This document shows positions 7,568 to 14,922 of a stretch of 18,218 nt of DNA, one piece after another. The DNA lies in NCBI GenBank assembly GCA_031274565.1, contig JAISPY010000061.1:1-18218 (forward strand). The letters run 5' to 3'. A model generated the notes under the pieces. The model saw nothing but the letters and a program-made list of their open reading frames with translations, did not search any database and was not told the origin of the DNA. Every line of letters begins with the position of its first letter. The first letter of the stretch is position 1. The stretch is from Treponema sp. Its GTDB lineage: Bacteria; Spirochaetota; Spirochaetia; Treponematales; Breznakiellaceae. The position numbers and the translations under genes were made by a program.

Positions 7568-7596
7568 TTGCTTTTAACGTACACCTCGGGTAGAAT
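7568..7596 (+). promoter_or_regulatory. Predicted promoter of the polyprenyl synthetase operon
   Basis: TTGCTT (7568-7573), a 17-base spacer and TAGAAT (7591-7596) form a good sigma70-type promoter. Transcription would begin near 7603, about 11 bases before the ATG at 7614. There is no ribosome binding site in that interval. The promoter overlaps the rlmE upstream region on the other strand. Confidence 0.6.
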
Positions 7597-7613
7597 GTCC
7601 TAGGCATAAACCT

Positions 7614-8729
7614 ATGGATACAACATATATAGATCGAGAGTATACCCAAAGACTCGAAAAGATAGAAGCCGTATTACAGGCGTGGTTGCCGGAAATCCCG
7701 GACCCTGCAAGCCTGGGGAACGGCTGGATGACGCACGTCTTTGCAGGAATCGACGGGACGATTGCTCCTGACCTAGTGCGGTCCCTGACCCAGCCCGGAT
7801 GGGACCTCTGTAAGCGCGGGGGCAAACGGTGGCGGCCCCTGCTGATGACCCTGATCGGTGAGGCCCTGGGCGGTGGAGATCGGGCGCTGCCTTTGACGCC
7901 GCTGGTGGAATTTCCCCATACCGCGAGTCTCATCCACGATGATATAGAAGATCATGCGGAGGAACGCCGGGGAGGGCCTGCAATCCATATACGCTACGGA
8001 ACCGACACAGCCATCAACGCCGGGACGTTCATGTACTTCCTGCCCCTCTCCTGTATAAGCTCCTGGGATGCTTCAGCGGCACAGAAAACCCAGGTTTTTA
8101 CCCTTTGGGGAGCGTACATGCGGCGGCTCCACCTGGGGCAAGCCATGGACATACGCTGGCATCGGGATTTTTCCTCCCTCCCCAGTCTCGAAGCCTACGA
8201 CCTGATGTGCCGGTTGAAAACCGGATCCCTCGCGCGGCTCGCCGCGGTTCTGGGGGTACTTGCCGGGGCGGAGCGCGCCCGTTTCGGGCAAAAGGACGAT
8301 CCGATTAACCTCCTCGGAAAGGCTGCCGAAAATGGAGGAGTGGGGTTTCAAATTCTCGATGATGTTAAAAACCTTACCACCGGTAATCCGGGTAAAAGGC
8401 GGGGAGACGATGTGGTTGAAGGGAAAAAAAGCCTTCCGGTGATCCTATACCTGCACCGTAACCCGGAGCGGCGGGAATGGGTGACCCGCTGTTTTGCGGC
8501 GGCCCGGAAGCGCGGAATCGCCGCGGATGAAGTGGAGGAGCTTATCACGACCTTGACCGCCTCCGGCGTCTTGGCGGAAGCGGCTGAGCAGGGACGAAGG
8601 CTCCTACGGGAAGCCCGGGAGGTATTTGATCAGCTTCCCGGGGCTGGCGAGCAGGTTCCTTCAGGATCGGGAAGCCTGCTGGGAGGTCTCCTGGATTTTA
8701 TCGGAGGAGTCTCCCGATTCAAAGGGTAA
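7614..8729 (+). CDS. Polyprenyl (geranylgeranyl/farnesyl-type) diphosphate synthase
   Basis: This 371-residue trans-prenyltransferase should condense isopentenyl diphosphate with an allylic diphosphate to make a linear prenyl diphosphate for quinone, carotenoid or lipid-carrier synthesis. Family marks are GKRWRP at 70-75, the first aspartate-rich motif DDIED at 109-113 in LIHDD, KTG at 202-204, and the second motif in GFQILDDVKN at 244-253 followed by GDDVVEGKKSLPVIL. The second motif is DDxxN rather than DDxxD, as in some GGPP synthases. The residues just before the first motif are small (Ala, Ser), which fits a product longer than FPP, but that is inference. There is no ribosome binding site; a promoter ends 17 bases before the ATG. 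The stop codon is two bases before the DUF151 gene, so the two are one operon. Confidence 0.9.
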   Translation: MDTTYIDREYTQRLEKIEAVLQAWLPEIPDPASLGNGWMTHVFAGIDGTIAPDLVRSLTQPGWDLCKRGGKRWRPLLMTLIGEALGGGDRALPLTPLVEFPHTASLIHDDIEDHAEERRGGPAIHIRYGTDTAINAGTFMYFLPLSCISSWDASAAQKTQVFTLWGAYMRRLHLGQAMDIRWHRDFSSLPSLEAYDLMCRLKTGSLARLAAVLGVLAGAERARFGQKDDPINLLGKAAENGGVGFQILDDVKNLTTGNPGKRRGDDVVEGKKSLPVILYLHRNPERREWVTRCFAAARKRGIAADEVEELITTLTASGVLAEAAEQGRRLLREAREVFDQLPGAGEQVPSGSGSLLGGLLDFIGGVSRFKG

Positions 8730-8731
8730 AC

Positions 8732-9256
8732 ATGATGGATACGATGCGGGAAGTAGCTATATGGACTATTACTAAAAGGAATACGGGGGGTACGGTTGTA
8801 CTCAAACTCCTGGATGCAGAGTTGGTAATCCCCGTGTTTGTCGATTTAGAGGAGGTGCAATCCATCCTCAAAGGATACGATGCCTCGTATACAGCGGCGC
8901 AGATTCGTCCGGGTATCCATGATATGCTCTTGGACTTGGTACAGCAAATAGGGCTTGCATTATTGCACGTTGAGTTGTATACTAGCAAAAATACGAGTTG
9001 TTATGCCAAGTTGGTTTTTTCCGAAAGGGTACCGGAGGAAGGGCCTCTGGTGGTGCAGGGGCGGCCGGGAGATGCTTTTGCTTTGGCAGTGCGTAGGAAG
9101 TGTCCCTTGTATGTTTCTCAAATGATGGTGGACTGCACCGGTATTCCGGTGGATTGTTTTATAGACTTCCCCGCAGCAGGGGCTGAGGAGTGGGTGAATA
9201 TTCCGCCCTTGCTAGGGGAAACGGATATCAAGAATATGCTTTTTTTTAGCTATTAA
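8732..9256 (+). CDS. Bifunctional nuclease (DUF151) family protein
   Basis: The 174-residue protein matches the DUF151 bifunctional nuclease family. It has the LVIPVFVDLEE strand, the family core RPGIHDMLLDLV, the strand CYAKLVF, and the signature GRPGDAFALAVR at 110-121 followed by PLYVS. The family signature usually reads D-x-RPSDAIALA; here Gly and Phe replace Ser and Ile. Founding members are reported to have both RNase and DNase activity, but most bacterial members are unstudied. The start at 8732 lies two bases after the prenyl synthase stop, with AAAGGG overlapping the end of that gene. A second ATG follows at 8735 and could be used instead. Its role next to a prenyl synthase is not evident. 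Confidence 0.85.
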   Translation: MMDTMREVAIWTITKRNTGGTVVLKLLDAELVIPVFVDLEEVQSILKGYDASYTAAQIRPGIHDMLLDLVQQIGLALLHVELYTSKNTSCYAKLVFSERVPEEGPLVVQGRPGDAFALAVRRKCPLYVSQMMVDCTGIPVDCFIDFPAAGAEEWVNIPPLLGETDIKNMLFFSY

Positions 9257-9258
9257 AC

Positions 9259-9278
9259 CAGGGGAATCTATTCCCCTG
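9259..9278 (+). other. Hairpin between the DUF151 and M23 peptidase genes
   Basis: CAGGGGAA (9259-9266) pairs perfectly with TTCCCCTG (9271-9278) around a four-base loop, three bases after the DUF151 stop codon. No T run follows on the plus strand, so it is not a standard terminator. It may protect or process the transcript. The M23 gene starts 30 bases further on. Confidence 0.5.
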
Positions 9279-9308
9279 CTCTATACCATGATATAAAAGG
9301 ATGTGATA

Positions 9309-10490
9309 ATGAACCGTGGATCGCTTGTGGATGTACTATCGTTTGTGGGCATACTCATAAAACAGATAGCCGGTGTCTATGAAATGGTACGGTACACGTG
9401 GACCCAGCATTTTTTTCATCAGCAAGTTGTTCCTGTTCGGAGTATCCCTCGTCCTGTAGTCCGCTCTCCATCGGTGAGGCGGCGCCTTCCGCCGGCTCGG
9501 CAGCATAGGGTTTCGTGGTATAAGCCCGTGTTACGATGGGCTTTGGTAGTATCCCTGGGGTATTTCTCCACCGGACTTGCTGCCCGGGTGGGACTGGTGC
9601 AAAAAAAGCCGGCAACCGGCGTATCGGCCTTTGTACCAGAGGCAGGCATGGGGGGTATGCCCTATTTTGAACTCGGTCTCCTCGGCCTAGACATGAAAAC
9701 CGCGTCCCTAGAAACTGAGGGAACCCTTGCCGGCATACCTGAACCGGCAGAATATTCTAAACCCAAGTTGTTGCTGTATACCTCCTATAAAGTGCAGCGC
9801 GGGGATGTGATCAGCAATCTGGCTCAGGGTTTTGGTTTGAATCCGGATACCCTCATATCGGTAAATGGGATTACCAATACCCGGTTGTTGCAGATAAACC
9901 AGGTGTTGCGGGTGCCTAATCAAGACGGCATCCTGTACACGGTCAAGCAGGGAGACAGCTTGGCATCCATTGCCGCTAAATTTAAGACCGAGGTGCAGGC
10001 GCTGCAAACGGTGAACGAACTTTTTTCCGATACGCTTATGCTTAATACCACCCTCTTCATCCCTGGGGCCCGGCTTGATCTGCTGGATATGCAGGAGATC
10101 AACGGGGATCTCTTCATCTGGCCGGTACGGGGTTATATCACTTCCCCTTACGGGTATCGGTCAAGTCCCTTTACCGGAGTGAGGCAGTTTCATTCCGGTC
10201 TGGATATAGGGGTACCTATGGGGACCCCCATACGGGCAGCTATGGCCGGACGGGTTAGCGCGGTGGGTTACGATAACTCCTACGGAAACTATGTGGTGAT
10301 CTCCCATCACGCCGGGTATCGGAGCCTCTATGGCCACATGAGCGTGATTCGAACCAAGTCCGGGGCCTATGTAGGAGCCGGTGAACAGATCGGTGACGCA
10401 GGCAGTACCGGTATGAGTACCGGGCCGCACCTGCATTTTACGGTGTACAAGAACGGGGTTACGATAAATCCGCGAGCCCTTATCAAGTAA
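9309..10490 (+). CDS. Membrane-anchored LysM / M23 family peptidoglycan peptidase
   Basis: From ATG 9309 (AAAGGA at 9296-9301, spacing seven) the protein has 393 residues. A basic N-terminal part (many Arg at 44-68) is followed by a membrane segment near 77-96, so the rest should lie in the periplasm. Two LysM domains follow, about 158-203 (YKVQRGDVISNLA) and 209-253 (YTVKQGDSLASIA). A C-terminal M23 domain carries the full zinc set: His295 and Asp299 in HSGLDIG, His343 in YGHMS, and His374 and His376 in GPHLHF. This is the lysostaphin/gamma-D-glutamyl endopeptidase type fold used to cut peptidoglycan cross-links in growth or division. As the zinc residues are intact it may be an active enzyme rather than an EnvC/NlpD-type activator. 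A GTG at 9303 is an alternative start but is too close to the ribosome binding site. Confidence 0.93.
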   Translation: MNRGSLVDVLSFVGILIKQIAGVYEMVRYTWTQHFFHQQVVPVRSIPRPVVRSPSVRRRLPPARQHRVSWYKPVLRWALVVSLGYFSTGLAARVGLVQKKPATGVSAFVPEAGMGGMPYFELGLLGLDMKTASLETEGTLAGIPEPAEYSKPKLLLYTSYKVQRGDVISNLAQGFGLNPDTLISVNGITNTRLLQINQVLRVPNQDGILYTVKQGDSLASIAAKFKTEVQALQTVNELFSDTLMLNTTLFIPGARLDLLDMQEINGDLFIWPVRGYITSPYGYRSSPFTGVRQFHSGLDIGVPMGTPIRAAMAGRVSAVGYDNSYGNYVVISHHAGYRSLYGHMSVIRTKSGAYVGAGEQIGDAGSTGMSTGPHLHFTVYKNGVTINPRALIK

Positions 10491-10566
10491 ACGCCCACCG
10501 GGGGTTGAAAGAGGATAAGCGCAGAGCGCCATTTCAGGGGGGCGTTGAGGCTTTTTTCTATTTTTT
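10490..10566 (+). terminator. Rho-independent terminator after the M23 peptidase gene
   Basis: AACGCCC at 10490-10496 can pair with GGGCGTT at 10540-10546. A tighter inner alternative pairs AGCGCC (10525-10530) with GGCGTT (10541-10546). T runs follow at 10552-10557 and 10561-10566. The position just after the M23 stop codon fits the end of the 7614-10490 operon. Confidence 0.72.
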
Positions 10567-10649
10567 CTATAACTGGCCGTAAGCGGCACAAGGTACGGTT
10601 CGCTACCCCATTAACGCGCTGTGTTCCTGGCATTGAATTGAGGGGAGGA

Positions 10650-10880
10650 TCACCGTAAGATCGAATCAATGAGCTGTTTAAAATCCTCCGGAGAATCCTG
10701 GGTAAGCGCGATTTCGGCTTGCTCACGGTCGGTTTCTTTTTCTTCGGTGGTCGGTGTGCTTTTTACGGGTGCTTGGGATGACTGATCCTTTGGGATAGTC
10801 CGTACTGGCGTAGAAAACAATGAAAAGGGTTTATAGAAGAGGGGCATACCCCAATCCGCTTTCAGTTCTTCCAATTCCAT
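10650..10880 (-). CDS. Small acidic protein of unknown function
   Basis: This is a 76-residue ORF that I do not recognise. The N-terminal part (MELEELKADWGMPLFYKPF) is followed by a Pro/Ser/Thr-rich linker at about 26-44, and an acidic, probably helical C-terminus ending in EDFKQLIDSILR. It has no signal peptide or membrane segment. It is not a shadow of another gene, since nothing else codes between 10491 and 10992. It has a convincing promoter of its own 15 bases upstream but no ribosome binding site, so a very short leader is expected. It is divergent from hflX. I judge it probably real from the promoter and the balanced composition; homologues would settle it. Confidence 0.6.
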   Translation of the reverse strand: MELEELKADWGMPLFYKPFSLFSTPVRTIPKDQSSQAPVKSTPTTEEKETDREQAEIALTQDSPEDFKQLIDSILR

Positions 10881-10894
10881 GGGTCTTGTCTTTT

Positions 10895-10923
10895 ATTGTA
10901 GTAGGCGCGGGTTGAGAAATCAA
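10895..10923 (-). promoter_or_regulatory. Predicted promoter of the 76-residue gene
   Basis: On the minus strand TTGATT (10923-10918), a 17-base spacer and TACAAT (10900-10895) match sigma70 boxes at four or five positions each. The start of transcription should fall near 10888, about eight bases before the ATG at 10880. Confidence 0.6.
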
Positions 10924-10954
10924 GCCATTTGGATTAACCTTGAAGTAGTATGGT

Positions 10955-10981
10955 CTGTCATTTTTTTCCCCCCCATAGTAT
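10955..10981 (+). promoter_or_regulatory. Possible hflX promoter with a T7C7 spacer
   Basis: CTGTCA (10955-10960) and TAGTAT (10976-10981) are separated by 15 bases, 14 of which are seven T followed by seven C (10961-10974). The spacing is short for sigma70. The nine-base sequence TAGTATGGT occurs at 10946 and again at 10976. The hflX ATG is 11 bases after the -10 box and has no clear ribosome binding site. Confidence 0.35.
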
Positions 10982-10992
10982 GGTATTACTAG

Positions 10993-12303
10993 ATGAAAAA
11001 ATTATATGAAACCCAGGAAGTACCGAAACGGGCCTTCCTGGTGGGTATCCGGGATGATACCCCTGGAGAGACTGCATCCCTGGCGCGCGAGATCGTTGGC
11101 CTTGTCCATACCCTGGGGCTTGAAATTGTTGCCCAGGAACAGGTGCATATCCGGGAACGGCATCCCCAATTCAGTATGGGAACCGGAAAGGCCGCGGAAT
11201 TGGCGGAGAAAGCCGCGGCGATGAAGGCGGACTGTTTTGTGTTTGATGGGGAACTGAGTCCCTCCCAACAACGAAACTGGGAAACCCTCAGCGGTATTAC
11301 CGCAATCGACCGGCAGGAACTGATCATTCAGATCTTCGCGGATCGGGCACGGACCAGAGAAGCGGAGTTACAGGTTGAGCTTGCGGCGCTGTCCTATTCC
11401 CTGCCTCGATTGCAGCATAAATACTTGGATCTTGCCCGGCAGCGAGGAGGACGCTACGGCGCTAAGGGCCAGGGAGAGACCAAGCTGGAAACGGACCGCC
11501 GGCTGGTGGAAAAACACATTGACCGGCTGAAACAGGAATTGGCGGAGGTACGCAAGAACCGGGAAGTGCAGCGGAAAAAGCGGGAACGCCGGGGAATTCC
11601 TACCTGTGCCTTGGTAGGTTATACCAATGCGGGTAAGTCCTCCCTGCTCAATGCGATGACCAAGGCCGATACCCTGGTGGAGGATAAACTCTTCGCCACC
11701 CTGGATCCCGCCACACGGCAGCTTGATCGGGGAAGTGGTCGACCCCTGCTCCTGATCGATACGGTGGGTTTCATCCGGCATCTGCCTCATACCTTGGTGG
11801 AGGCCTTCCGTTCAACCCTGGAAGAAGTGAGCCGCTGTGACCTGCTCATCCAGGTGCTTGACAGCGCTGATCCTGACCTGGACCGTTATTTTGAAACCAC
11901 CCTCTCGGTGCTCCGAGAACTGGGGGCCGGCGCTATACCGATGATCCTAGCGCTGAATAAGATCGACCAGGTGGATTCTTGGGAAACCCTCCAGGCGCTC
12001 CAAGAACGGTATGCCCAGCGGTGCAGTGCAAGCGTCCTCGTTTCCGCGAAAAACCATAGGGGTATCGATGAACTCATCCGGTGTATGGAGGGACTCCTCG
12101 TGGAGGAGATTACCCGGTTCCGCTTTCCTCCGGATCGCCACGATCTGGTTCGGCTGCTTCACCGTAACGGCACGGTGTTCTCGGAAGTATATGGCGACGG
12201 GTCTATTGACCTGGAAGCCCAGGTGGATCCTCAGATCCAGGAGCGGCTGAAAGTATACGAAGTAATGGAAAAAACCGTGGAAGCTCCTCAGCCTGCTCCC
12301 TAG
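10993..12303 (+). CDS. hflX: Ribosome-associated GTPase HflX
   Basis: The 436-residue protein belongs to the Obg-HflX GTPase family, which binds the 50S subunit and splits stalled or hibernating ribosomes. The N-terminal HflX domain (1-200) contains FSMGTGKAAEL, FDGELSPSQQRNWE and DRQELIIQIFADRARTREA. It ends in a basic coiled-coil stretch at about 170-200. The G domain has G1 GYTNAGKS at 209-216, the FATLDPATR switch at 234-242, G3 DTVGF at 256-260 and G4 NKID at 322-325. All are intact and the length is normal. The ATG at 10993 lies next to the probable promoter without a visible Shine-Dalgarno sequence. It may be the first gene of a unit with the phosphohexomutase and PUR genes, although a 98-base gap follows. 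Confidence 0.96.
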   Translation: MKKLYETQEVPKRAFLVGIRDDTPGETASLAREIVGLVHTLGLEIVAQEQVHIRERHPQFSMGTGKAAELAEKAAAMKADCFVFDGELSPSQQRNWETLSGITAIDRQELIIQIFADRARTREAELQVELAALSYSLPRLQHKYLDLARQRGGRYGAKGQGETKLETDRRLVEKHIDRLKQELAEVRKNREVQRKKRERRGIPTCALVGYTNAGKSSLLNAMTKADTLVEDKLFATLDPATRQLDRGSGRPLLLIDTVGFIRHLPHTLVEAFRSTLEEVSRCDLLIQVLDSADPDLDRYFETTLSVLRELGAGAIPMILALNKIDQVDSWETLQALQERYAQRCSASVLVSAKNHRGIDELIRCMEGLLVEEITRFRFPPDRHDLVRLLHRNGTVFSEVYGDGSIDLEAQVDPQIQERLKVYEVMEKTVEAPQPAP

Positions 12304-12312
12304 GAATTGGTC

Positions 12313-12342
12313 TATAGCCTTAGGAACCACAACTAGGCTATA
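12313..12342 (+). other. Hairpin in the hflX-phosphohexomutase gap
   Basis: TATAGCCT (12313-12320) pairs perfectly with AGGCTATA (12335-12342) around a 14-base loop, ten bases after the hflX stop codon. No T run follows. The right arm overlaps TATACT at 12339-12344, a good -10 sequence, but I find no matching -35 box. It could be an inter-gene mRNA structure or part of a weak promoter for the next gene. Confidence 0.4.
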
Positions 12343-12401
12343 CTGATTATGCGCTAGCGGTTTATGGGCTGATAAGAAGGAATTGACCCTAAGGAAAAAA
12401 G

Positions 12402-14324
12402 ATGGAAATACAACACCCTGATTCGGAACTGGTAAGGGAAGACCCTGATGTGGAGGGTTTATCCGAAGCCCAGGTAGATACCGCGCTTACCGATATGATC
12501 CTCTCCCCCTCAGGCTGGCGGGGGATCTTTGCCCAGGGAGGAGCGGAGGGCGCCGAAGGAACCATTGCTGCGGCCCATACAATCATCCTTGCCGCAGGGG
12601 CCAAGGTGTTTGCCGACTATGTCAAAGCTCATTATCCACCGCAACCCGGAAACAACCCATGCCCAGCGATCCTCCTGGGCATGGATACCCGGCCTACAGG
12701 CAGGGCTATAGCGGATATCTTGATCCGCGTCTTGATTGCCGAAGATTGCGCTGTCCGTTTTGCCCGTATCACTGCCGCGCCGGAGATCATGGCCTATGCT
12801 CGGGCCTGCGGTGCGGATGGCAGAGCCGCGGGTTTTGTGTACATTTCCGCCAGTCATAACCCCATCGGCCATAACGGTCTCAAATTCGGCCTTACCGATG
12901 GAGGGGTATTACCCGCAACGGAGGCGAATACCCTGATTGGGGATCTGCGGTCTTTCCTATCCGCTCCGGACCGGATCCGCCGAATAAAAGCCCTGATGAG
13001 CCGGGCGGATCCCGGGACTATTGCTGCGGTGTATGCCGCAGCGCCCCGTATCAAAGCGGAAGCCTACGAAGCCTATCTCCGCTTTACCCGGGAAGTGGTG
13101 AGCGGCCCTCGGGAACCCACGAACCAGGAGGGAATACTCGAAGGGATTGTCCGGGGTTTACACGCAACCCCCCTGGGTATTGCGGCGGATCTCAATGGGT
13201 CTAGCCGGACCCTGTCCATTGACCGGGACTTTTTTACATCCCTCGGGATAAGCTACTATAGTATTAATGATAAACCCGGACGCATTGTCCACCGTATTGT
13301 ACCGGAGGGACCCGCTCTGGATCCCTGTCGGCAGTTTCTGGAGGAGCTTCACCGCCGCGAACCGTCGGTCCTGGTGGCATATATGCCGGACTGTGACGGC
13401 GATCGCGGGAACCTGGTGATCTGGGATGAAGGCGCCCAATGCGCCCGGTGTCTTGATGCCCAGGAGGTTTTTGCCTTAGCCTGTATTGCCGAGCTTGCCC
13501 ATCTGGTGTGGACCGGTGAACTGGGCTATGATGCCCAGGGAAAGGCCCTGCAGAAGGTTGCGGTGGCGGTCAATGATCCTACATCGCTGCGGATCGATCG
13601 GATCGCGCATGCCTTTGATGTATCGATGTTCCGGGCGGAGGTGGGGGAAGCCAATGTGGTGGGACTCGCCCGAAAGCTCCGGGAAGCGGGTTATACGGTA
13701 CGGATCCTCGGCGAAGGCTCCGCAGGAGGTAACATCACCTATCCGTCGGCAGTGCGAGATCCCATCCATACGGTCATGGCCATCATTAAACTGCTGACCC
13801 TAAGGAATCAGGAGGGGCGGTGGGGATTTTTTAAGCTCTGGTGCGAACGCTCGGGTAAGGCTGCGGCGTATCGGGAGGATTTTTCCCTCTCGGATATCAT
13901 TTCGTCCCTTCCCCGGTTTATTACTACCGGTTCTTATACCCCTGAATCACTGCTGCAGGTGCAGACCCTGGATCATGGGGTGCTTAAAACGCGGTATCAG
14001 GGGGTATTCCTGCGGGAATGGGAAACCCGGAAGGCAGAGCTTAGCAGCCGCTATGGTATCACCCGCTGGGAGGCGGCCTGTTATAATGGCATGGAAGAAA
14101 CGCGCGGTCTTACCTGTTTTGGAGCAGCCCGTCGGGGAGGACTAAAAATCACCTTTACCAACAAGACGGGCCAGCAGATCGCTTCGATCTGGATGCGCGG
14201 TTCTGGAACCGAACCGGTATTCCGGGTTATGGCCGATGCGGAAGGTTCCGATCCGTCTATGGAACAGGACCTTATCCAATGGCAGCGGCGTATGGTTATG
14301 GAAGCGGATAAAACCGCGGATTAG
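12402..14324 (+). CDS. Phosphoglucomutase/phosphomannomutase family protein (alpha-D-phosphohexomutase)
   Basis: This is a 640-residue cytoplasmic enzyme of the phosphohexomutase superfamily, which moves phosphate between C1 and C6 of hexoses. It has the phosphoserine loop SASHNP at 149-154 (active Ser151), the metal-binding DCDGDR at 330-335, the sugar-binding loop GEGSAGG at 437-443, and the phosphate-binding RGSGTEP at 599-605. The sugar loop departs from the usual GEeSGH. Insertions bring the length above the usual 450-580 residues. The substrate (glucose, mannose or an amino sugar) cannot be told. The start is supported by AAGGA at 12391-12395, six bases from the ATG. It ends ten bases before the PUR-domain gene. 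Confidence 0.9.
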   Translation: MEIQHPDSELVREDPDVEGLSEAQVDTALTDMILSPSGWRGIFAQGGAEGAEGTIAAAHTIILAAGAKVFADYVKAHYPPQPGNNPCPAILLGMDTRPTGRAIADILIRVLIAEDCAVRFARITAAPEIMAYARACGADGRAAGFVYISASHNPIGHNGLKFGLTDGGVLPATEANTLIGDLRSFLSAPDRIRRIKALMSRADPGTIAAVYAAAPRIKAEAYEAYLRFTREVVSGPREPTNQEGILEGIVRGLHATPLGIAADLNGSSRTLSIDRDFFTSLGISYYSINDKPGRIVHRIVPEGPALDPCRQFLEELHRREPSVLVAYMPDCDGDRGNLVIWDEGAQCARCLDAQEVFALACIAELAHLVWTGELGYDAQGKALQKVAVAVNDPTSLRIDRIAHAFDVSMFRAEVGEANVVGLARKLREAGYTVRILGEGSAGGNITYPSAVRDPIHTVMAIIKLLTLRNQEGRWGFFKLWCERSGKAAAYREDFSLSDIISSLPRFITTGSYTPESLLQVQTLDHGVLKTRYQGVFLREWETRKAELSSRYGITRWEAACYNGMEETRGLTCFGAARRGGLKITFTNKTGQQIASIWMRGSGTEPVFRVMADAEGSDPSMEQDLIQWQRRMVMEADKTAD

Positions 14325-14334
14325 GGAGGGGAAT

Positions 14335-14760
14335 ATGGGTATACGGGGAGAATTATTTTCAACCAAGGTTTCTTTGCAGAACAGGACGTATTTCTTTAAT
14401 GTGAAAGAAAACCGCATGGGCGACCTGTACCTCAACATTGTAGAGAGCAAAAACCGAGAAACCGAAGGCTTTGAACGCCAGTCGGTGATCCTCTTTGCGG
14501 ATGATCTTCCACAATTTCTCGCGGGGTTTGACGAATCCCTGCGGGTACTGGAAAAGGCCCGCCGGGAGAAAAAACGAAGCGGACCGCCTTCACCCCGCTC
14601 AGAGCGGAATAGCGGACATCCGGGAGGCGGAAAGTCTCCGGATCATCCTGGACGGGGTAAACCAATGCTGGTGAAAAAGGGAACCGCTGTTTCCCGAAGG
14701 GACGAACCTGCCCCTCGGAAACCCGCTTCCATCAAAGTACGGCGGCGGGAAGAACCCTGA
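14335..14760 (+). CDS. PUR-domain nucleic-acid-binding protein with a basic tail
   Basis: The start at 14335, behind a strong GGGAGGGG at 14324-14331, gives 141 residues; the open frame extends upstream into the mutase gene but the family begins here (MGIRGELFSTKV). Residues 1-75 are the bacterial PUR (DUF3276) repeat: NRTYFFNVKENRMGDLYLNI then SVILFADDLPQFLAGFDE. In Borrelia the related protein binds DNA and RNA and affects expression of other genes, so a regulatory or RNA-binding role is likely. Residues 76-141 form an extended, low-complexity tail rich in Arg, Lys, Pro and Gly, probably disordered and able to contact nucleic acid. Its short distance to the mutase stop suggests co-transcription. 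Confidence 0.88.
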   Translation: MGIRGELFSTKVSLQNRTYFFNVKENRMGDLYLNIVESKNRETEGFERQSVILFADDLPQFLAGFDESLRVLEKARREKKRSGPPSPRSERNSGHPGGGKSPDHPGRGKPMLVKKGTAVSRRDEPAPRKPASIKVRRREEP

Positions 14761-14776
14761 ACCTGTTTTCTGCGGA

Positions 14777-14816
14777 CAAAGAAAAAAGGTCCCGGGGAAA
14801 GGAGTAACCCCGGGAC
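14777..14816 (-). terminator. Rho-independent terminator of the YD-protein operon
   Basis: A perfect 9-bp stem, CCCCGGGAC 14808-14816 with GTCCCGGGG 14789-14797, has a ten-base loop. On the minus strand it is followed by TTTTTT (14787-14782). On the plus strand no T run follows, so it mainly ends minus-strand transcription coming from 16241-14923. It may still form a 3' stem on the PUR transcript. Confidence 0.85.
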
Positions 14817-14825
14817 GCAATTATA

Positions 14826-14902
14826 AAGGAAGGAGGAATATGAAATAGTACAAACACGTACCTAACTCTATAACCATAGAGTCATTAAAAAGTAACACGT
14901 AA
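14826..14902 (+). other. Orphan ribosome binding site with a two-codon ORF; possible gene remnant
   Basis: AAGGAAGGAGG (14826-14836) is followed by ATG AAA TAG at 14840-14848. If the TAG is ignored the frame continues to a TAA at 14900-14902, giving 20 sense or amber codons. AACACGTA occurs at 14853-14860 and 14894-14901, on either side of an ACTCTAT/ATAGAGT hairpin (14865-14882). No promoter is visible just upstream. It could be a decayed gene start, a minigene, or chance. Confidence 0.3.
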
Positions 14903-14922
14903 AGGAAAACAAAGTATCGGCA

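Noticed and set aside
7566..7649. Longer RlmE starts
   Set aside because: The extra residues do not resemble the family, which begins at MTRYEKPDYW, and the longest version overlaps the divergent gene's start.
14789..14816. This hairpin as terminator for the PUR gene on the plus strand
   Set aside because: No T run follows on the plus strand; the T run is on the minus-strand side, so it was assigned to the minus-strand operon.
14866..14879. CTCTATAACCATAG here and again at 5459-5472 upstream of guaA
   Set aside because: A shared 14-mer is expected about once by chance in a window of this size, and the two contexts differ.
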